Shown here in pieces: positions 1 to 8,881 of a stretch of 24,556 bases of DNA (within the stretch, counting starts at the first letter, position 1; each line of letters begins with the position of its first letter). The DNA is from UBA2272 sp034368805 (GTDB taxonomy: Bacteria; Actinomycetota; Coriobacteriia; Anaerosomatales; Anaerosomataceae). The notes beneath the pieces are model-generated. The model ran no database searches, was not told where the DNA came from, and saw only the letters and a program-made list of their open reading frames with translations. The translations under genes were made by a program, and so were the position numbers. The stretch covers positions 1 through 24,556 of the forward strand of contig JAXMLJ010000022.1 of the NCBI GenBank assembly GCA_034368805.1, read 5' to 3'.

Positions 1-666
1 AGCCGAGTGCCGGGCATCAGGCTCGAGGGCGTCTTCACGCACTTCGCCACGGCGGACACACCGGGCGACTGGGAGTTCGATCGGCAGGTCGAGCGCTTCG
101 GGCTCGCACTGGATGACCTCCGGGACAACGGCGTTCGCCCGGCTCTCGTGCACGCGGCCAACAGCGCCGCCACGATCCTGCATCCCGGGACCCATTTCGA
201 CATGGTGCGCTGCGGGATCGCCATCTACGGGTTGCATCCTGGCGAGGCGACCCGGTCCGGGATCGTGCTCGAGCCCGCCATGAGCGTCAAGGGGCGGGTG
301 TCGCTGGTCAAGCGCATCGGCCTGGGTGACGGCGTTAGTTACGGCTTCACCTGGCATGCGTCCGGCCCCACAACCATCGCCACGGTGCCGCTCGGCTACG
401 CTGACGGGCTTCACCGCGTCCTCTCCAACCGCATGGAGGTTCTCATCGGCGGACGGCGCTGCAGACAGGTCGGGCGCATCTGCATGGACCAGTTCATGGT
501 TGAGATCCCGCCGGGACTGCGCGTCAATCCCGGCGATGAGGTGGTGATCGCCGGTGCGCAGGGTTCCGAAACGATCCTCATCGATGACCTTGCATCCGTG
601 GCCGGCACGATCAACTACGAGATCGCCTGCGGCTTCGCGCTTCGGCTGGAGCGTCGCGCGGTCTAG
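1..666 (+). CDS. alr: Alanine racemase, C-terminal part (5' end outside window)
   Basis: PLP-dependent interconversion of L- and D-alanine, supplying D-Ala for peptidoglycan. The reading frame is open from base 1 and ends at TAG 664-666, so this is the last 221 residues of a protein that is normally about 370-390 long; the missing part holds the PLP-binding lysine. Visible family signatures are the end of the PLP barrel (HAANSAA, then DMVRCGIAIYGLHP), the C-terminal catalytic tyrosine context GVSYGFTW (Tyr at fragment residue 114), PLGYADG, and the VGRICMDQ loop of the C-terminal beta domain. No frameshift or lesion is seen. In many actinobacteria alr lies directly before tsaE; here about 10.7 kb including an ATPase operon separates them. 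Identification is secure; only the N-terminus is unseen. Confidence 0.96.
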   Translation, partial: SRVPGIRLEGVFTHFATADTPGDWEFDRQVERFGLALDDLRDNGVRPALVHAANSAATILHPGTHFDMVRCGIAIYGLHPGEATRSGIVLEPAMSVKGRVSLVKRIGLGDGVSYGFTWHASGPTTIATVPLGYADGLHRVLSNRMEVLIGGRRCRQVGRICMDQFMVEIPPGLRVNPGDEVVIAGAQGSETILIDDLASVAGTINYEIACGFALRLERRAV

Positions 667-905
667 TTCGCGGCATGCCGATCGCGGACGGCGGGCGCCC
701 ATCCTGATGGTGCAGCCCTGGAGGATTTGTTCACAGAATCTAGCAGGAGTTCCCATTCACCCTGGCGAACAATGCTTGGGAGACGGGAACGCGACGTGCG
801 CTCTCGCCTGCGTGTCGCAGGGAGATCCTCCCTGCGCCGAACGCCTTGGAGTTCGGCGTTCGGTGATCGTAGCGCCCGCATATGTATCGCACAGGGAGAG
901 GTTCC
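667..905 (+). other. Intergenic leader between alr and the ATPase operon, with two tandem hairpins
   Basis: This 239-base gap holds no convincing gene. Its clearest content is two adjacent inverted repeats: 9-bp arms 816-824 and 828-836 (CGCAGGGAG/CTCCCTGCG, 3-base loop), then 9-bp arms 837-845 and 855-863 (CCGAACGCC/GGCGTTCGG, 9-base loop). Neither is followed by a T-run, so they are poor intrinsic terminators. They lie 43 bases before the first ATPase start codon and would sit in its 5' leader if the promoter is upstream. I could not find a convincing -35/-10 pair; AACAAT at 768-773 is a weak -10 candidate. The function of the hairpins (alr transcript end, attenuation or RNA stability) is inference. 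Confidence 0.6.
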
Positions 906-1274
906 ATGGACGAGAAGGTTCTGGAGGAGATCAGGTTCCATCAGGACGTCGTCACCAAAGACGCCAACTCGCCGTTGTTCCAGATACGCGAGAAGGAGAT
1001 GGAGATCTCGGGCAGGGTGCTCGCGGCGAGGAACCAGGCTGAGAAGATCGTGTCAGACGCTCGGAGCGAGGCCGCCAAGATCGTGAAGGGCGCGGGTTCC
1101 GATGCCGAACGACTGTCGACCGAGCGCACGAGCACCGTGCTCAAGGAGACAGAGGCATCGGTCACGCAGGTCGAGGCACAGGGGGCCGCTGACGTCGAGG
1201 CACTTCGGAAGACGCTGGTTGAACGGCAGGGTGAGGCAGCGGATCTGGTCGTCAGGCTTGTGACGACCTTCTGA
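906..1274 (+). CDS. V/A-type ATP synthase subunit H (G-like peripheral stalk)
   Basis: Predicted 122-residue peripheral-stalk subunit that pairs with subunit E as a coiled coil and links the catalytic head to membrane subunit I. The protein is charged and almost wholly helical, with a long Ala/Glu/Lys/Arg-rich stretch from about residue 25 to 110 and no membrane segment, which fits the short AhaH/NtpF/G family. It is the first gene of the operon, the usual place for this subunit. An in-frame ATG at 882 exists, but the ribosome binding site AGGGAGAGG (892-901) lies between it and ATG 906, so 906 is the likely start. Sequence in this family is weakly conserved; the call rests on composition, length and position. 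Confidence 0.85.
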   Translation: MDEKVLEEIRFHQDVVTKDANSPLFQIREKEMEISGRVLAARNQAEKIVSDARSEAAKIVKGAGSDAERLSTERTSTVLKETEASVTQVEAQGAADVEALRKTLVERQGEAADLVVRLVTTF

Positions 1275-1327
1275 TGTCCGTCCGCCAGACAGCATCTCTT
1301 TAGGATACGAGGGGGGAGGGTTCGCGT

Positions 1328-3304
1328 ATGTTGGTCCCAATGGCCAAGGTCGAGTTGATCGGGCCGAAGAATCGCTTCTTCGACGTGGTCAGTCTCCTCC
1401 ACGAGATCGGCACCCTGCACATCGAGGATCTCACCAAGAAGATCGCAGCCGGTGAGATCCCGCTTGAGCAGATGGATCTGGTGGAGAGCCAGCTCGCTGA
1501 GAAGGAGCGGATGGAGGACCTCCTCATCCGTCTGCGTTCGATCATCAAGGCGCTGCACCTGCCCACGTCCACAGTGGACGAAGTGGCACGGCAGAAGCAC
1601 TACCTCGAGCTCTGGCAGTTGGACAGCAAGGCGCTTGCTGCCCAGGTGACCGAGGTCATCGAGCAGGTCGAGGACAAGACCTCGAGTCTGGCACAGGCGC
1701 AGTCCTCCATGGAGGCCGAGCTTGCGCTCCTCGCCCGCTACGAGCCCATCTTGCAGAAGATCCAACCCCTCGCCAAGCAGATCGTCACCACCGGGGCGTA
1801 CGACTCGGTCGCGCTGCTCGTCGAGCGTCGGTACAAGGGCGCACTCGAGATGCTCAAGAAGGAGCTCGACGAGATCACGAAGAACCAGTGCGAGATCGTC
1901 TCAACCGACGTCGACGAGGACACGACTGCGGTCATCGTCGTGTTCGGAAGGAAGTACTCGGAGGCGGTCCACAAGTTCCTGGCCATGGAGAACGTCAACC
2001 AGATCCGTCTCCCCTCGGAGTTCCAGGACATGCCGTTCGACGCTGCCTACGACGAACTGCGTCGGCGTCGCACGGAGCTTCCGACCCAGCTCGAGCAGGT
2101 GAAAGTCGAGCTCTCCGAAATGTCGTCACAGTGGTACATGCAGCTCTCGACGATTCGTGACGTCCTCGTCGACAAGATCGAGGAGATCAGCGCGATTCCG
2201 AAGTTCGGCCAAACCGAGTACGCGTTCGTGATAACCGGCTGGCTGCCCGTAGACGACGTGAAGCAGTTCCGCCGCACGATCATCGAGACATTCAGCACGG
2301 ACGTCATCGTCAACCAGCTCGAGGTGGACGTGCACGAGTACGCCGAAACGCCCGTGCAGCTGCATAACCCGAAGTTCGCCGCACCGTACGAGTGGCTCTT
2401 GGGTAAGCTCAAGGACGGGCCGCCGCAGTACGGCACGATCGACCCGACGGTCATCCTCGCCATCACGTATCCGCTCTTCTTCGGCATGATCGTCGGCGAC
2501 ATCGGCTACGGCGCCATCATGCTCGGTCTCATCTTGTGGCTGCGCAACAAGTACAAGGCGACCCCCGGGATGCAGATGGCGACATCCATTCTGGGTCCCG
2601 CGGCTACGTCGGCCATCCTGTTCGGCTTCTTCTACGGCGAGTTCTTCGGCGACTGGCTGCTCCCGGCACGTCTGGACCTGGTGATACCTATCCCCTTATG
2701 GGGCGACTTCTCGCTGCCCTACGTGCGAACCCACGACGTCTATCCGCTCATCTACATGGTCCTAGCGGTGGGCGTGATCCAGATCGCGTTCGGTCTCGTT
2801 CTGGGTGTTGTGAACGCGGTCAAGGGCAAGCACATGAAGCACGCCTACATCAAGGGCGGGCTGCTCGGCTTCATCCTCGGCATCATCCTCCTGGTCGCCG
2901 GATCCGTGCTTGCGGACAGCGGTGTCTCGCCCGTGCTGCGCGCCGCCGGCGCCATAGTCCTGGGCGGCGGGGTACTCGTTGCGCTTCGCTTCGGGGCGGT
3001 CATGGGCTTCGTGGAGATCCTCGAGACCTTCTCGAGCATAGCGAGCTACATCCGTATCATGGCGGTCGGCATCTCGGGCGCCATCTTCGCAGACGCGATC
3101 AATGAGCTCGCCTCGTCGGTCGGTCTGGTGGCCGGCATCCTGGCCGGAGTCGTCTTCCACTCTCTCCATCTCGTGCTGGCGGCGTTCACGCCCAACATTC
3201 ATGCATTGCGTCTCAACTTCCTCGAGTTCTTCGGGAAGTTCTACGAGACGAGCAAGCAAGAGTACAAGCCGTTCCACAAAACCGGAGGTGAAAAGCGCGC
3301 ATGA
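1328..3304 (+). CDS. atpI: V/A-type ATP synthase subunit I (a-subunit homologue)
   Basis: Membrane stator subunit of 658 residues that forms the two ion half-channels beside the c-ring. Residues 1 to about 370 are a soluble coiled-coil-rich arm starting with the typical KVELIGPK segment. From about residue 377 come several hydrophobic helices, including PLFFGMIVGDIGYG. The helix containing SYIRIMAVGISG carries the arginine (Arg576) that in this family faces the c-ring glutamate. Size matches family members (about 620-680). The start ATG 1328 follows a strong GGGGGGAGGG (1311-1320); ATG 1340 (MAKVEL) is a possible alternative. The stop overlaps the next start as ATGA (3301-3304), suggesting translational coupling with subunit K. 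Confidence 0.95.
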   Translation: MLVPMAKVELIGPKNRFFDVVSLLHEIGTLHIEDLTKKIAAGEIPLEQMDLVESQLAEKERMEDLLIRLRSIIKALHLPTSTVDEVARQKHYLELWQLDSKALAAQVTEVIEQVEDKTSSLAQAQSSMEAELALLARYEPILQKIQPLAKQIVTTGAYDSVALLVERRYKGALEMLKKELDEITKNQCEIVSTDVDEDTTAVIVVFGRKYSEAVHKFLAMENVNQIRLPSEFQDMPFDAAYDELRRRRTELPTQLEQVKVELSEMSSQWYMQLSTIRDVLVDKIEEISAIPKFGQTEYAFVITGWLPVDDVKQFRRTIIETFSTDVIVNQLEVDVHEYAETPVQLHNPKFAAPYEWLLGKLKDGPPQYGTIDPTVILAITYPLFFGMIVGDIGYGAIMLGLILWLRNKYKATPGMQMATSILGPAATSAILFGFFYGEFFGDWLLPARLDLVIPIPLWGDFSLPYVRTHDVYPLIYMVLAVGVIQIAFGLVLGVVNAVKGKHMKHAYIKGGLLGFILGIILLVAGSVLADSGVSPVLRAAGAIVLGGGVLVALRFGAVMGFVEILETFSSIASYIRIMAVGISGAIFADAINELASSVGLVAGILAGVVFHSLHLVLAAFTPNIHALRLNFLEFFGKFYETSKQEYKPFHKTGGEKRA

Positions 3305-3627
3305 TCAAGAACAAGCTCGCAAAGGTGGTGTTCGGGAGTACCTTCCTGACCGCCGTCATGGTCCCGGCCATGGCCATGGCCGCCGAGGGCGGCACCAGCG
3401 TGGCCGATCTCGACCCCGCAGTGGGGGTCGCCAAGTACGCAGCGGCCGGCGCCTCGATGTGCATCGCTGCCATGAGTGCCGCGTACGCGCAGTCGAGGAT
3501 AGGTGCCGCTGGCGCCGGTACGCTTGCTGAGCGTCCCGAGGCCGGCACCACCCTTATCGTTCTGATGGCGCTGCCTGAGGTTATCGTGCTGCTTGGCTTC
3601 GTCATCGCCTTCATGATCCAGGCGTAG
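3301..3627 (+). CDS. atpK: V/A-type ATP synthase subunit K (c-ring proteolipid) with signal-like N-terminus
   Basis: The 108-residue ion-translocating ring subunit. Residues about 42-70 and 82-106 form the two-helix hairpin, and the second helix has the ion-carrying glutamate Glu93 in LPEVIVLLGFVIAF. Residues 1-27 look like a cleavable signal peptide or an extra N-terminal helix: lysines at 3, 5 and 8, a hydrophobic core, and an AMA-AE junction after residue 27. Processing there would leave an 81-residue hairpin. The residue after Glu93 is Val; Na+-binding rings usually carry Thr or Ser at that point, so a proton-type ring is more likely (inference). The start ATG 3301 overlaps the stop of subunit I. 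Confidence 0.93.
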   Translation: MIKNKLAKVVFGSTFLTAVMVPAMAMAAEGGTSVADLDPAVGVAKYAAAGASMCIAAMSAAYAQSRIGAAGAGTLAERPEAGTTLIVLMALPEVIVLLGFVIAFMIQA

Positions 3628-3665
3628 GGCTCCGACTCACGACGAACGCACGGAGGGACTGACGA

Positions 3666-4244
3666 ATGGCGATCGAAGATATCTTCAGAGCGCTTGAGGA
3701 GCAGGCCGACGACGAGGTGAGCGCGATCCTTCGCGCCGCCCAGGTTCTGGCCGATGCCATGGTGCAGGAGGCCCGTGATGAAGCGGACCGCGTCACACAG
3801 GCCCGCGTGCAGGCGGCCGAGGATTCGGTGAAGGCCAGGTCGGCCAAGACCGTCAACGCGGCCCGCCTGCAGGTCAGGCGCGATCTTGCCGCAGTGCGCG
3901 ATGAAGCTGTTGATCGCGTGTTCGCTCTTGCTGCCGAGAGACTTGCGGCCTTGCGTGGCAGCGCCGAGTACGAGGGCGTTCTCAGCGGACTTGTGACCGA
4001 GGCCGTCGAGGGTGTCCAGGGGGCGTGTGAACTGGTCGTCGCTCCGGACGACGCGGCGCTGGCGGAGAGAGTCGTGGCCGACCTTGGCGCGGCGTGCACG
4101 GTGACACCTTCGCTCGAAGGTATCGGCGGTGCGGTCGTCTCGTACGACGGGGGCCGTATCGTACGGAGGAACACCTTCGAAAGCAGGCTCGAGAAGGTGC
4201 GTGGGCTGGCTCAGTCGAAGGTCGCAGAGGTACTGACTTCATGA
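3666..4244 (+). CDS. atpE: V/A-type ATP synthase subunit E (peripheral stalk)
   Basis: Peripheral-stalk subunit of 192 residues that pairs with the H/G subunit. The first ~110 residues are a continuous Ala/Glu/Arg-rich helix (EDIFRALEEQADDEVSAIL, then EARDEADRV). The last ~80 residues form the mixed globular domain expected to bind subunits A and B, ending with the typical GGAVVSYDGGRIVRRNTFE segment; family members commonly end with a similar D-N-T-F-E-x-R-L stretch. Length fits the family (about 185-200). ATG 3666 follows GGAGGG around 3651-3657. Its stop overlaps the start of subunit C (ATGA, 4241-4244). Confidence 0.93.
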   Translation: MAIEDIFRALEEQADDEVSAILRAAQVLADAMVQEARDEADRVTQARVQAAEDSVKARSAKTVNAARLQVRRDLAAVRDEAVDRVFALAAERLAALRGSAEYEGVLSGLVTEAVEGVQGACELVVAPDDAALAERVVADLGAACTVTPSLEGIGGAVVSYDGGRIVRRNTFESRLEKVRGLAQSKVAEVLTS

Positions 4245-5338
4245 GCACCGCACCTACTGAGACCACCCGCCGCATCGGATCCCGGGGCCGGGACTACGGC
4301 TACTCCAATGCACGGATCCGCGGTATGCGATCGCGTCTGCTCAAGCAGGCGTTCTTCGACGATCTCATGATGGCACCCGACATCGGTGCGGTCATCCACA
4401 AGATCATGGACACCGAGTACGGTCCGGATATGGAGGACCGCATCCTGCACGGGCGCACGGCGGCACAGGTGGACGAGGCGCTCAAGGACAACATGGTGCG
4501 GACGTTCGCCAGAGTGATGAGTGTCTCGAATGACGAGGCGCGGCGGCTACTCACCACGCTGCTTGGCAGATGGGACCTGTTCAACATCAAGACCATCATC
4601 CGCGGCAAGCACATGAGCTTCCCGGACGAGGTCATCATCGACAGTCTCATCACGGTCGGGCAGCTGACGCAGGTGGATGCCGAGGAGCTGGCGAAGCAGG
4701 AGAGCGTGAAGAGTGTCGTCGACACTCTCGCAACCTGGGGGTTGCCGTTCGCGGTCCCGCTTCGCGAGGTGCTGCCGGACTACAACGAGAACGCGGACCT
4801 TTCGGTCCTCGAGCTCGCGCTGGACCGCTACTACTACGAGTGGGCAGTCAAACGGCTGAAGGGCAGGCGCGCGAACAGCCGGTTGGCCAGGACGTTCCTG
4901 AGCATACAGGTGGACACGCTCAATCTGCTGACGTGTCTGAGGCTGCTGAGTTCGGACCTGCCGCCGGAGGATGTACTGCGGTTCTTTCTCCCCGGTGGTG
5001 ACCGTGTGACCGAGGAGTTGTTCGCCAGTCTCTCGGCGATGTCCGATGTCGACGAGGTGTTCCAGAGGCTGAAGCGCACGCCGTTCGGATCGATCCTCGA
5101 GCAGGTCGCGATCACGTACATCGAGAAGGGCTCGATCTCAGTGTTCGAGCGCGCGCTGGAGGACTATCTCTTCCGAAAGGCGTTCGCCACGAGCAAGGGC
5201 GATCCCCTCGGGATCGGTATCTCGATCAGCTATCTGTGGGCGAAGGCCAACGAGGTCACGAACATGCGCATCGTCGTGAAGGGCATCGCTGTCGGCATGC
5301 CGGTGGAGCGAATGAGGGAGGAGCTCATCGTTGTATAA
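4241..5338 (+). CDS. atpC: V/A-type ATP synthase subunit C (d-type rotor adaptor)
   Basis: Predicted 365-residue soluble, all-helical funnel that couples the central shaft (D/F) to the c-ring. Recognisable family stretches include YGYSNARIRGMRSRLL near the N-terminus, a middle segment with DLFNIKTIIRGKHM, a segment with LDRYYYEWAVKRLKG, and near the C-terminus the conserved AKANEVTNMRIVVKGIAVGMP. Family length is about 320-370. A longer open frame starts at 4094, but that extension lies wholly inside atpE in another frame; ATG 4241 overlapping the atpE stop is the sensible start. Its 3' end overlaps the TTG start of atpF by 8 bases. Confidence 0.95.
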   Translation: MSTAPTETTRRIGSRGRDYGYSNARIRGMRSRLLKQAFFDDLMMAPDIGAVIHKIMDTEYGPDMEDRILHGRTAAQVDEALKDNMVRTFARVMSVSNDEARRLLTTLLGRWDLFNIKTIIRGKHMSFPDEVIIDSLITVGQLTQVDAEELAKQESVKSVVDTLATWGLPFAVPLREVLPDYNENADLSVLELALDRYYYEWAVKRLKGRRANSRLARTFLSIQVDTLNLLTCLRLLSSDLPPEDVLRFFLPGGDRVTEELFASLSAMSDVDEVFQRLKRTPFGSILEQVAITYIEKGSISVFERALEDYLFRKAFATSKGDPLGIGISISYLWAKANEVTNMRIVVKGIAVGMPVERMREELIVV

Positions 5339-5663
5339 GCTCATCGTCCTCACCGATCCCGACAACGCTGACGGCTTCGGCCTTGCCGGCGTCGATGTGG
5401 TCGTGGCCGAGTCGCCGGAGGATGCTCGGCGGAAGCTCTCGGGACTCATCGACGACGACGAGAGCGGCATCGTCGCCGTGAACGAGGCGTTCATGGCGGA
5501 TATCGACGAGCGGACGCAGCAGAAGATCAACCAGACGTATCGGCCGATCGTGATTTCTTTGCCGATACGCGAGAAGTTGGCTACAGATGAGGACCATCGG
5601 GCGTATCTATCGCGCCTGATCAGACGTGCAATCGGATTCGACATTACGCTGAGGCGAGGCTGA
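5331..5663 (+). CDS. atpF: V/A-type ATP synthase subunit F (central stalk), TTG start
   Basis: Small central-rotor subunit of 110 residues that binds subunit D and may tune activity by moving its C-terminal helix. The N-terminus has the Rossmann-like fold seen in the family (YKLIVLTDPDNADGFGLAGV), followed by the GIVAVNEAFM and PIVISLP strands and a charged C-terminal tail. Initiation is at TTG 5331, supported by GGGAGGAG at 5316-5323 with 7-base spacing inside the end of atpC; no ATG fits. The stop TGA overlaps the ATG of atpA (TGATG, 5661-5665), so C, F and A are probably translationally coupled. Confidence 0.93.
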   Translation: MYKLIVLTDPDNADGFGLAGVDVVVAESPEDARRKLSGLIDDDESGIVAVNEAFMADIDERTQQKINQTYRPIVISLPIREKLATDEDHRAYLSRLIRRAIGFDITLRRG

Positions 5664-7417
5664 TGATTGTCGGAACGCTTTCAAAGATAACCGGTCCTGT
5701 CGTCGTCGCAGACGGCATGACGGGGACCAAGATGTACGACGTCGTTCGGGTCGGCGATGCCGGCCTCATGGGCGAGGTCATCAGGCTCGAAGGCGAGCAC
5801 GCCACGATCCAGGTCTACGAGGACACCTCGGGACTGCTGATCGGCGAGCCGGTCGAGTCGACGGAGGGACCGCTCAAGCTGGAGCTCGGTCCCGGACTTC
5901 TGTCATCGATCTATGACGGCATCCAGCGGCCGCTTCCGGTCATCGCCGAGGACACTGGGAGCGACTTCATCGCTCGCGGTACCGTGGCAAGCGCGCTCGA
6001 TCGGAAGAAGCTATGGGAGTACACGCCTGTGGCCGAGGTGGGCCAGCAGGTCTCCGCGGGCGATGTGATCGGAACGACGCCCGAGGGCGCGACGGTACTC
6101 CATCGCATCATGGTGCCGCCTAGTGTGAAGGGGACCATCGCCAAGATGGCTCCGGCCGGTTCGTACACGATCGACGAGGTCGTGGCCGTGCTTGAAGACG
6201 GCACGGAGATCAAGATGAGCCAGTGGTGGCCGGTCCGGTACGGACGTCCGTACAAGCGCAAGCTGGATCCGACCACCCCGTTCATGACCGGCATGCGCAT
6301 TCTCGACACGTTCTTCCCCGTCGCGCTTGGCGGGAACGCCATCATTCCGGGCGGCTTCGGTACCGGCAAGACGGTCACCCAGCAGTCGCTCGCGAAGTGG
6401 GCCGACGTCGACATCATCGTCTACGTCGGTTGCGGTGAGCGCGGCAACGAGATGACCGAGGTGCTCGCCGAGTTCCCCGAACTCGACGATCCGCGCACAG
6501 GCCACAAGCTCATGGACCGTACCGTTCTCGTGGCCAACACCTCGAACATGCCGGTCGCGGCGCGCGAGGCATCCATCTACACGGGTGTCACACTCGCCGA
6601 GTACTACCGCGACATGGGCTACAGTGTCGCGATGATGGCCGACTCGACCTCCCGCTGGGGCGAGGCGCTCCGCGAGGTCTCCGGTCGTCTCGAGGAGATG
6701 CCCGGTGAGGAAGGCTACCCCGCCTATCTCGCCACACGCCTGGCCAGCTTCTACGAGCGCTCCGGCCGCTGCGAAGCGCTGGGTGATGGCGATCGCGTTG
6801 GCTCCGTGACCATGGTCGGCGCCGTCTCACCTCCCGGTGGCGACATGTCCGAGCCGATGACGCAGAACTCGTTGCGCGTGACGGGCGCCTTCTGGGCTCT
6901 CGACACGTCGCTCGCGCATCGCCGGCACTTCCCGGCCATCTCCTGGACCAAGTCGTACACGCTGTACCTCGGCCAGGTCCAGGACTGGTTCGAGACCGAG
7001 GTCGCCGATGACTGGCGCGCCGTGCGTGAGCGCGCGATGTTCATCCTCCAGAAGGAGACCGAGCTTCAGGAGATCGTGCAGCTGGTCGGTCCGGATGCGC
7101 TTCCCGAGACGGAGAAGATCATCCTCGAGGTCGCCCGTATGATCCGCGAGGACTTTTTGCAGCAGTTCGCGTTCGACGCCGTCGATGCGTACTGTCCGCC
7201 GCAGAAGTCGTACTGGATCTTGAAGACGATCCTTGCGTTTAACGACGGCGCGACGCAGGCGATGTCGCGAGGTGTGTCGCTCCGGCAGGTGCTTCAGATG
7301 CCCGCGCGAGACGAGATCTCCACTCTCAAGACCACGCCGCACGATGAGGCGCTCGAACGGATGCCCGAGCTGGTACAAGAGATCAGCGAACAGATCTCCG
7401 GAATCGAGGTGTTGTAG
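5663..7417 (+). CDS. atpA: V/A-type ATP synthase catalytic subunit A
   Basis: Catalytic nucleotide-binding subunit of the V1/A1 head, 584 residues. It has the N-terminal beta barrel (MIVGTLSKITGPVVVADGM), the A-type insertion or bulge domain (about residues 115-190), and an intact P-loop GGFGTGKT at 230-237 with Lys236. Downstream are VGCGERGNEM, the Walker B region MADSTSRWGEALREVSGRLEEMPGEEGYPAYL (read as two adjoining motifs, MADSTSRWGEALRE and LEEMPGEEGYPAYL), and the GAVSPPGGDMSEP segment typical of V/A-type A subunits. Length is the family norm (about 575-600). The gene starts inside the atpF stop and ends directly against atpB with no gap. Sequence and context both make this secure. 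Confidence 0.98.
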   Translation: MIVGTLSKITGPVVVADGMTGTKMYDVVRVGDAGLMGEVIRLEGEHATIQVYEDTSGLLIGEPVESTEGPLKLELGPGLLSSIYDGIQRPLPVIAEDTGSDFIARGTVASALDRKKLWEYTPVAEVGQQVSAGDVIGTTPEGATVLHRIMVPPSVKGTIAKMAPAGSYTIDEVVAVLEDGTEIKMSQWWPVRYGRPYKRKLDPTTPFMTGMRILDTFFPVALGGNAIIPGGFGTGKTVTQQSLAKWADVDIIVYVGCGERGNEMTEVLAEFPELDDPRTGHKLMDRTVLVANTSNMPVAAREASIYTGVTLAEYYRDMGYSVAMMADSTSRWGEALREVSGRLEEMPGEEGYPAYLATRLASFYERSGRCEALGDGDRVGSVTMVGAVSPPGGDMSEPMTQNSLRVTGAFWALDTSLAHRRHFPAISWTKSYTLYLGQVQDWFETEVADDWRAVRERAMFILQKETELQEIVQLVGPDALPETEKIILEVARMIREDFLQQFAFDAVDAYCPPQKSYWILKTILAFNDGATQAMSRGVSLRQVLQMPARDEISTLKTTPHDEALERMPELVQEISEQISGIEVL

Positions 7418-8848
7418 ATGACTGTGGAGGCAACACTCGACCGCTCGCTGCTTTCCACCGAGTACCGGACGCTGACGTACGTGACGGGTCCGCTCATCTT
7501 CGTGGAGAACGTCCACCACGTCGCGTACAACGAGATGGTCGCCGTTCTCATGCCTGACGGCAGCGAGCGCAGCGGCCAGGTCCTGGAGGTTTCGGGCACG
7601 ACTGCCGTCATCCAGGTGTTCGAGGGAACGCAGGGCATCGACATCGACATCACGAGGGTGCGCTTCCTCGAAGAGGTCGCCAAGATCGACGTCGCCCCCG
7701 AGCTGCTCGGACGCATCCTGAACGGCACCGGTCGTCCGATCGACGGTGGCGCGCCGATCATGCCGGAGAAGCGCCTCGACATCACCGGCTCGCCGATCAA
7801 CCCGTACCGCCGCGCGCAGCCGGCCGACTTCATCGAGACCGGCATCTCCGCCATCGACGGCCTCAACACGCTCGTGCGTGGCCAGAAGCTTCCGATCTTC
7901 TCCGGTTCGGGTCTGCCGGCCAACGAACTTGCCGCGCAGATCATCCGCCAGGCGCGGGTGAAGTCGGGCGAGGAGTTCGCCATCGTGTTCGGCGCGATGG
8001 GCATCACGCACAGAGAAGCCGCGTACTTCATGAACCAGTTCGAGTCCACCGGCGCTCTCGAGCGAGTCGTGTTCTTCCTGAACCTCGCCGACGACCCCAC
8101 GGTCGAGCGTCTGCTGACACCGAAGTGTGCACTGACGGTGGCCGAGTACCTCGCATTCGAGAAGGACCTTCAGGTGCTCGTCATCCTCTCGGACATGACC
8201 AACTACTGTGAGGCGCTGCGCGAGGTCTCCACCGCTCGTGAAGAGGTCCCGGGTCGCCGTGGCTATCCCGGCTACATGTACACCGACCTCTCGACGATCT
8301 ACGAGCGCGCCGGCCGCATCAAGGGCCAGAAGGGGTCGGTCACGCAGCTGCCGATCCTGACGATGCCCGACGACGACATCACGCACCCGATCCCGGATCT
8401 TACCGGGTACATCACCGAGGGTCAGATCGTTCTCTCCCGTCACCTCCACCGCCGCGGCGTCTTCCCGCCGATCGACGTCCTGCCGTGCCTGTCGCGGCTC
8501 ATGAACCTCGGCATCGGCGAGGACAAGACCCGCGACGACCACCGCGCGGTCGCCAACCAACTCTACGCCGCGTACGCGCAGGGTCGTGACCTCCGGCGCC
8601 TCGTGGCCATCGTCGGTGAGGAAGCGCTTTCGGACACGGACCGGCGCTACCTGCACTTCGCTGACGAGTTCGAGCGTCAGATCATCGGCCAGGGTGACGT
8701 GGGCCGTTCGATCGAAGAGACCCTCGGGATCGGCTGGGAACTCATGAGCGGCCTGCCGCTGGGCGAACTCAAGCGAGTGCGTGATTTCATCGATCAGTAC
8801 CATCCCACCGCGGCTGCCGAGAAGGCGGCCGAGACCGGCGACCTGTAG
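7418..8848 (+). CDS. atpB: V/A-type ATP synthase non-catalytic subunit B
   Basis: Partner of subunit A in the A3B3 head, 476 residues, close to the usual ~460-480. It lacks a P-loop, as expected: the equivalent site reads FSGSGLPANELAAQI. Conserved landmarks are GRILNGTGRPIDGG, the YMYTDLSTIYERAGR segment, LTMPDDDITHPIPDLTGYITEGQI, and SRLMNLGIGEDKTRDDH near residue 370. It follows atpA with no intergenic base. The C-terminal tail ends in an Ala/Glu-rich stretch that is not usually conserved. No truncation is seen. Confidence 0.98.
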   Translation: MTVEATLDRSLLSTEYRTLTYVTGPLIFVENVHHVAYNEMVAVLMPDGSERSGQVLEVSGTTAVIQVFEGTQGIDIDITRVRFLEEVAKIDVAPELLGRILNGTGRPIDGGAPIMPEKRLDITGSPINPYRRAQPADFIETGISAIDGLNTLVRGQKLPIFSGSGLPANELAAQIIRQARVKSGEEFAIVFGAMGITHREAAYFMNQFESTGALERVVFFLNLADDPTVERLLTPKCALTVAEYLAFEKDLQVLVILSDMTNYCEALREVSTAREEVPGRRGYPGYMYTDLSTIYERAGRIKGQKGSVTQLPILTMPDDDITHPIPDLTGYITEGQIVLSRHLHRRGVFPPIDVLPCLSRLMNLGIGEDKTRDDHRAVANQLYAAYAQGRDLRRLVAIVGEEALSDTDRRYLHFADEFERQIIGQGDVGRSIEETLGIGWELMSGLPLGELKRVRDFIDQYHPTAAAEKAAETGDL

Positions 8849-8881
8849 GACGCCGTGTCGGTAGCGGCGAGGAGGTGAGAC

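Noticed and set aside
4094..4240. N-terminal extension of ATPase subunit C
   Set aside because: The extra 49 codons lie in another frame inside atpE and give an atypical Arg-rich leader; the ATGA overlap at 4241 fits the rest of the operon.
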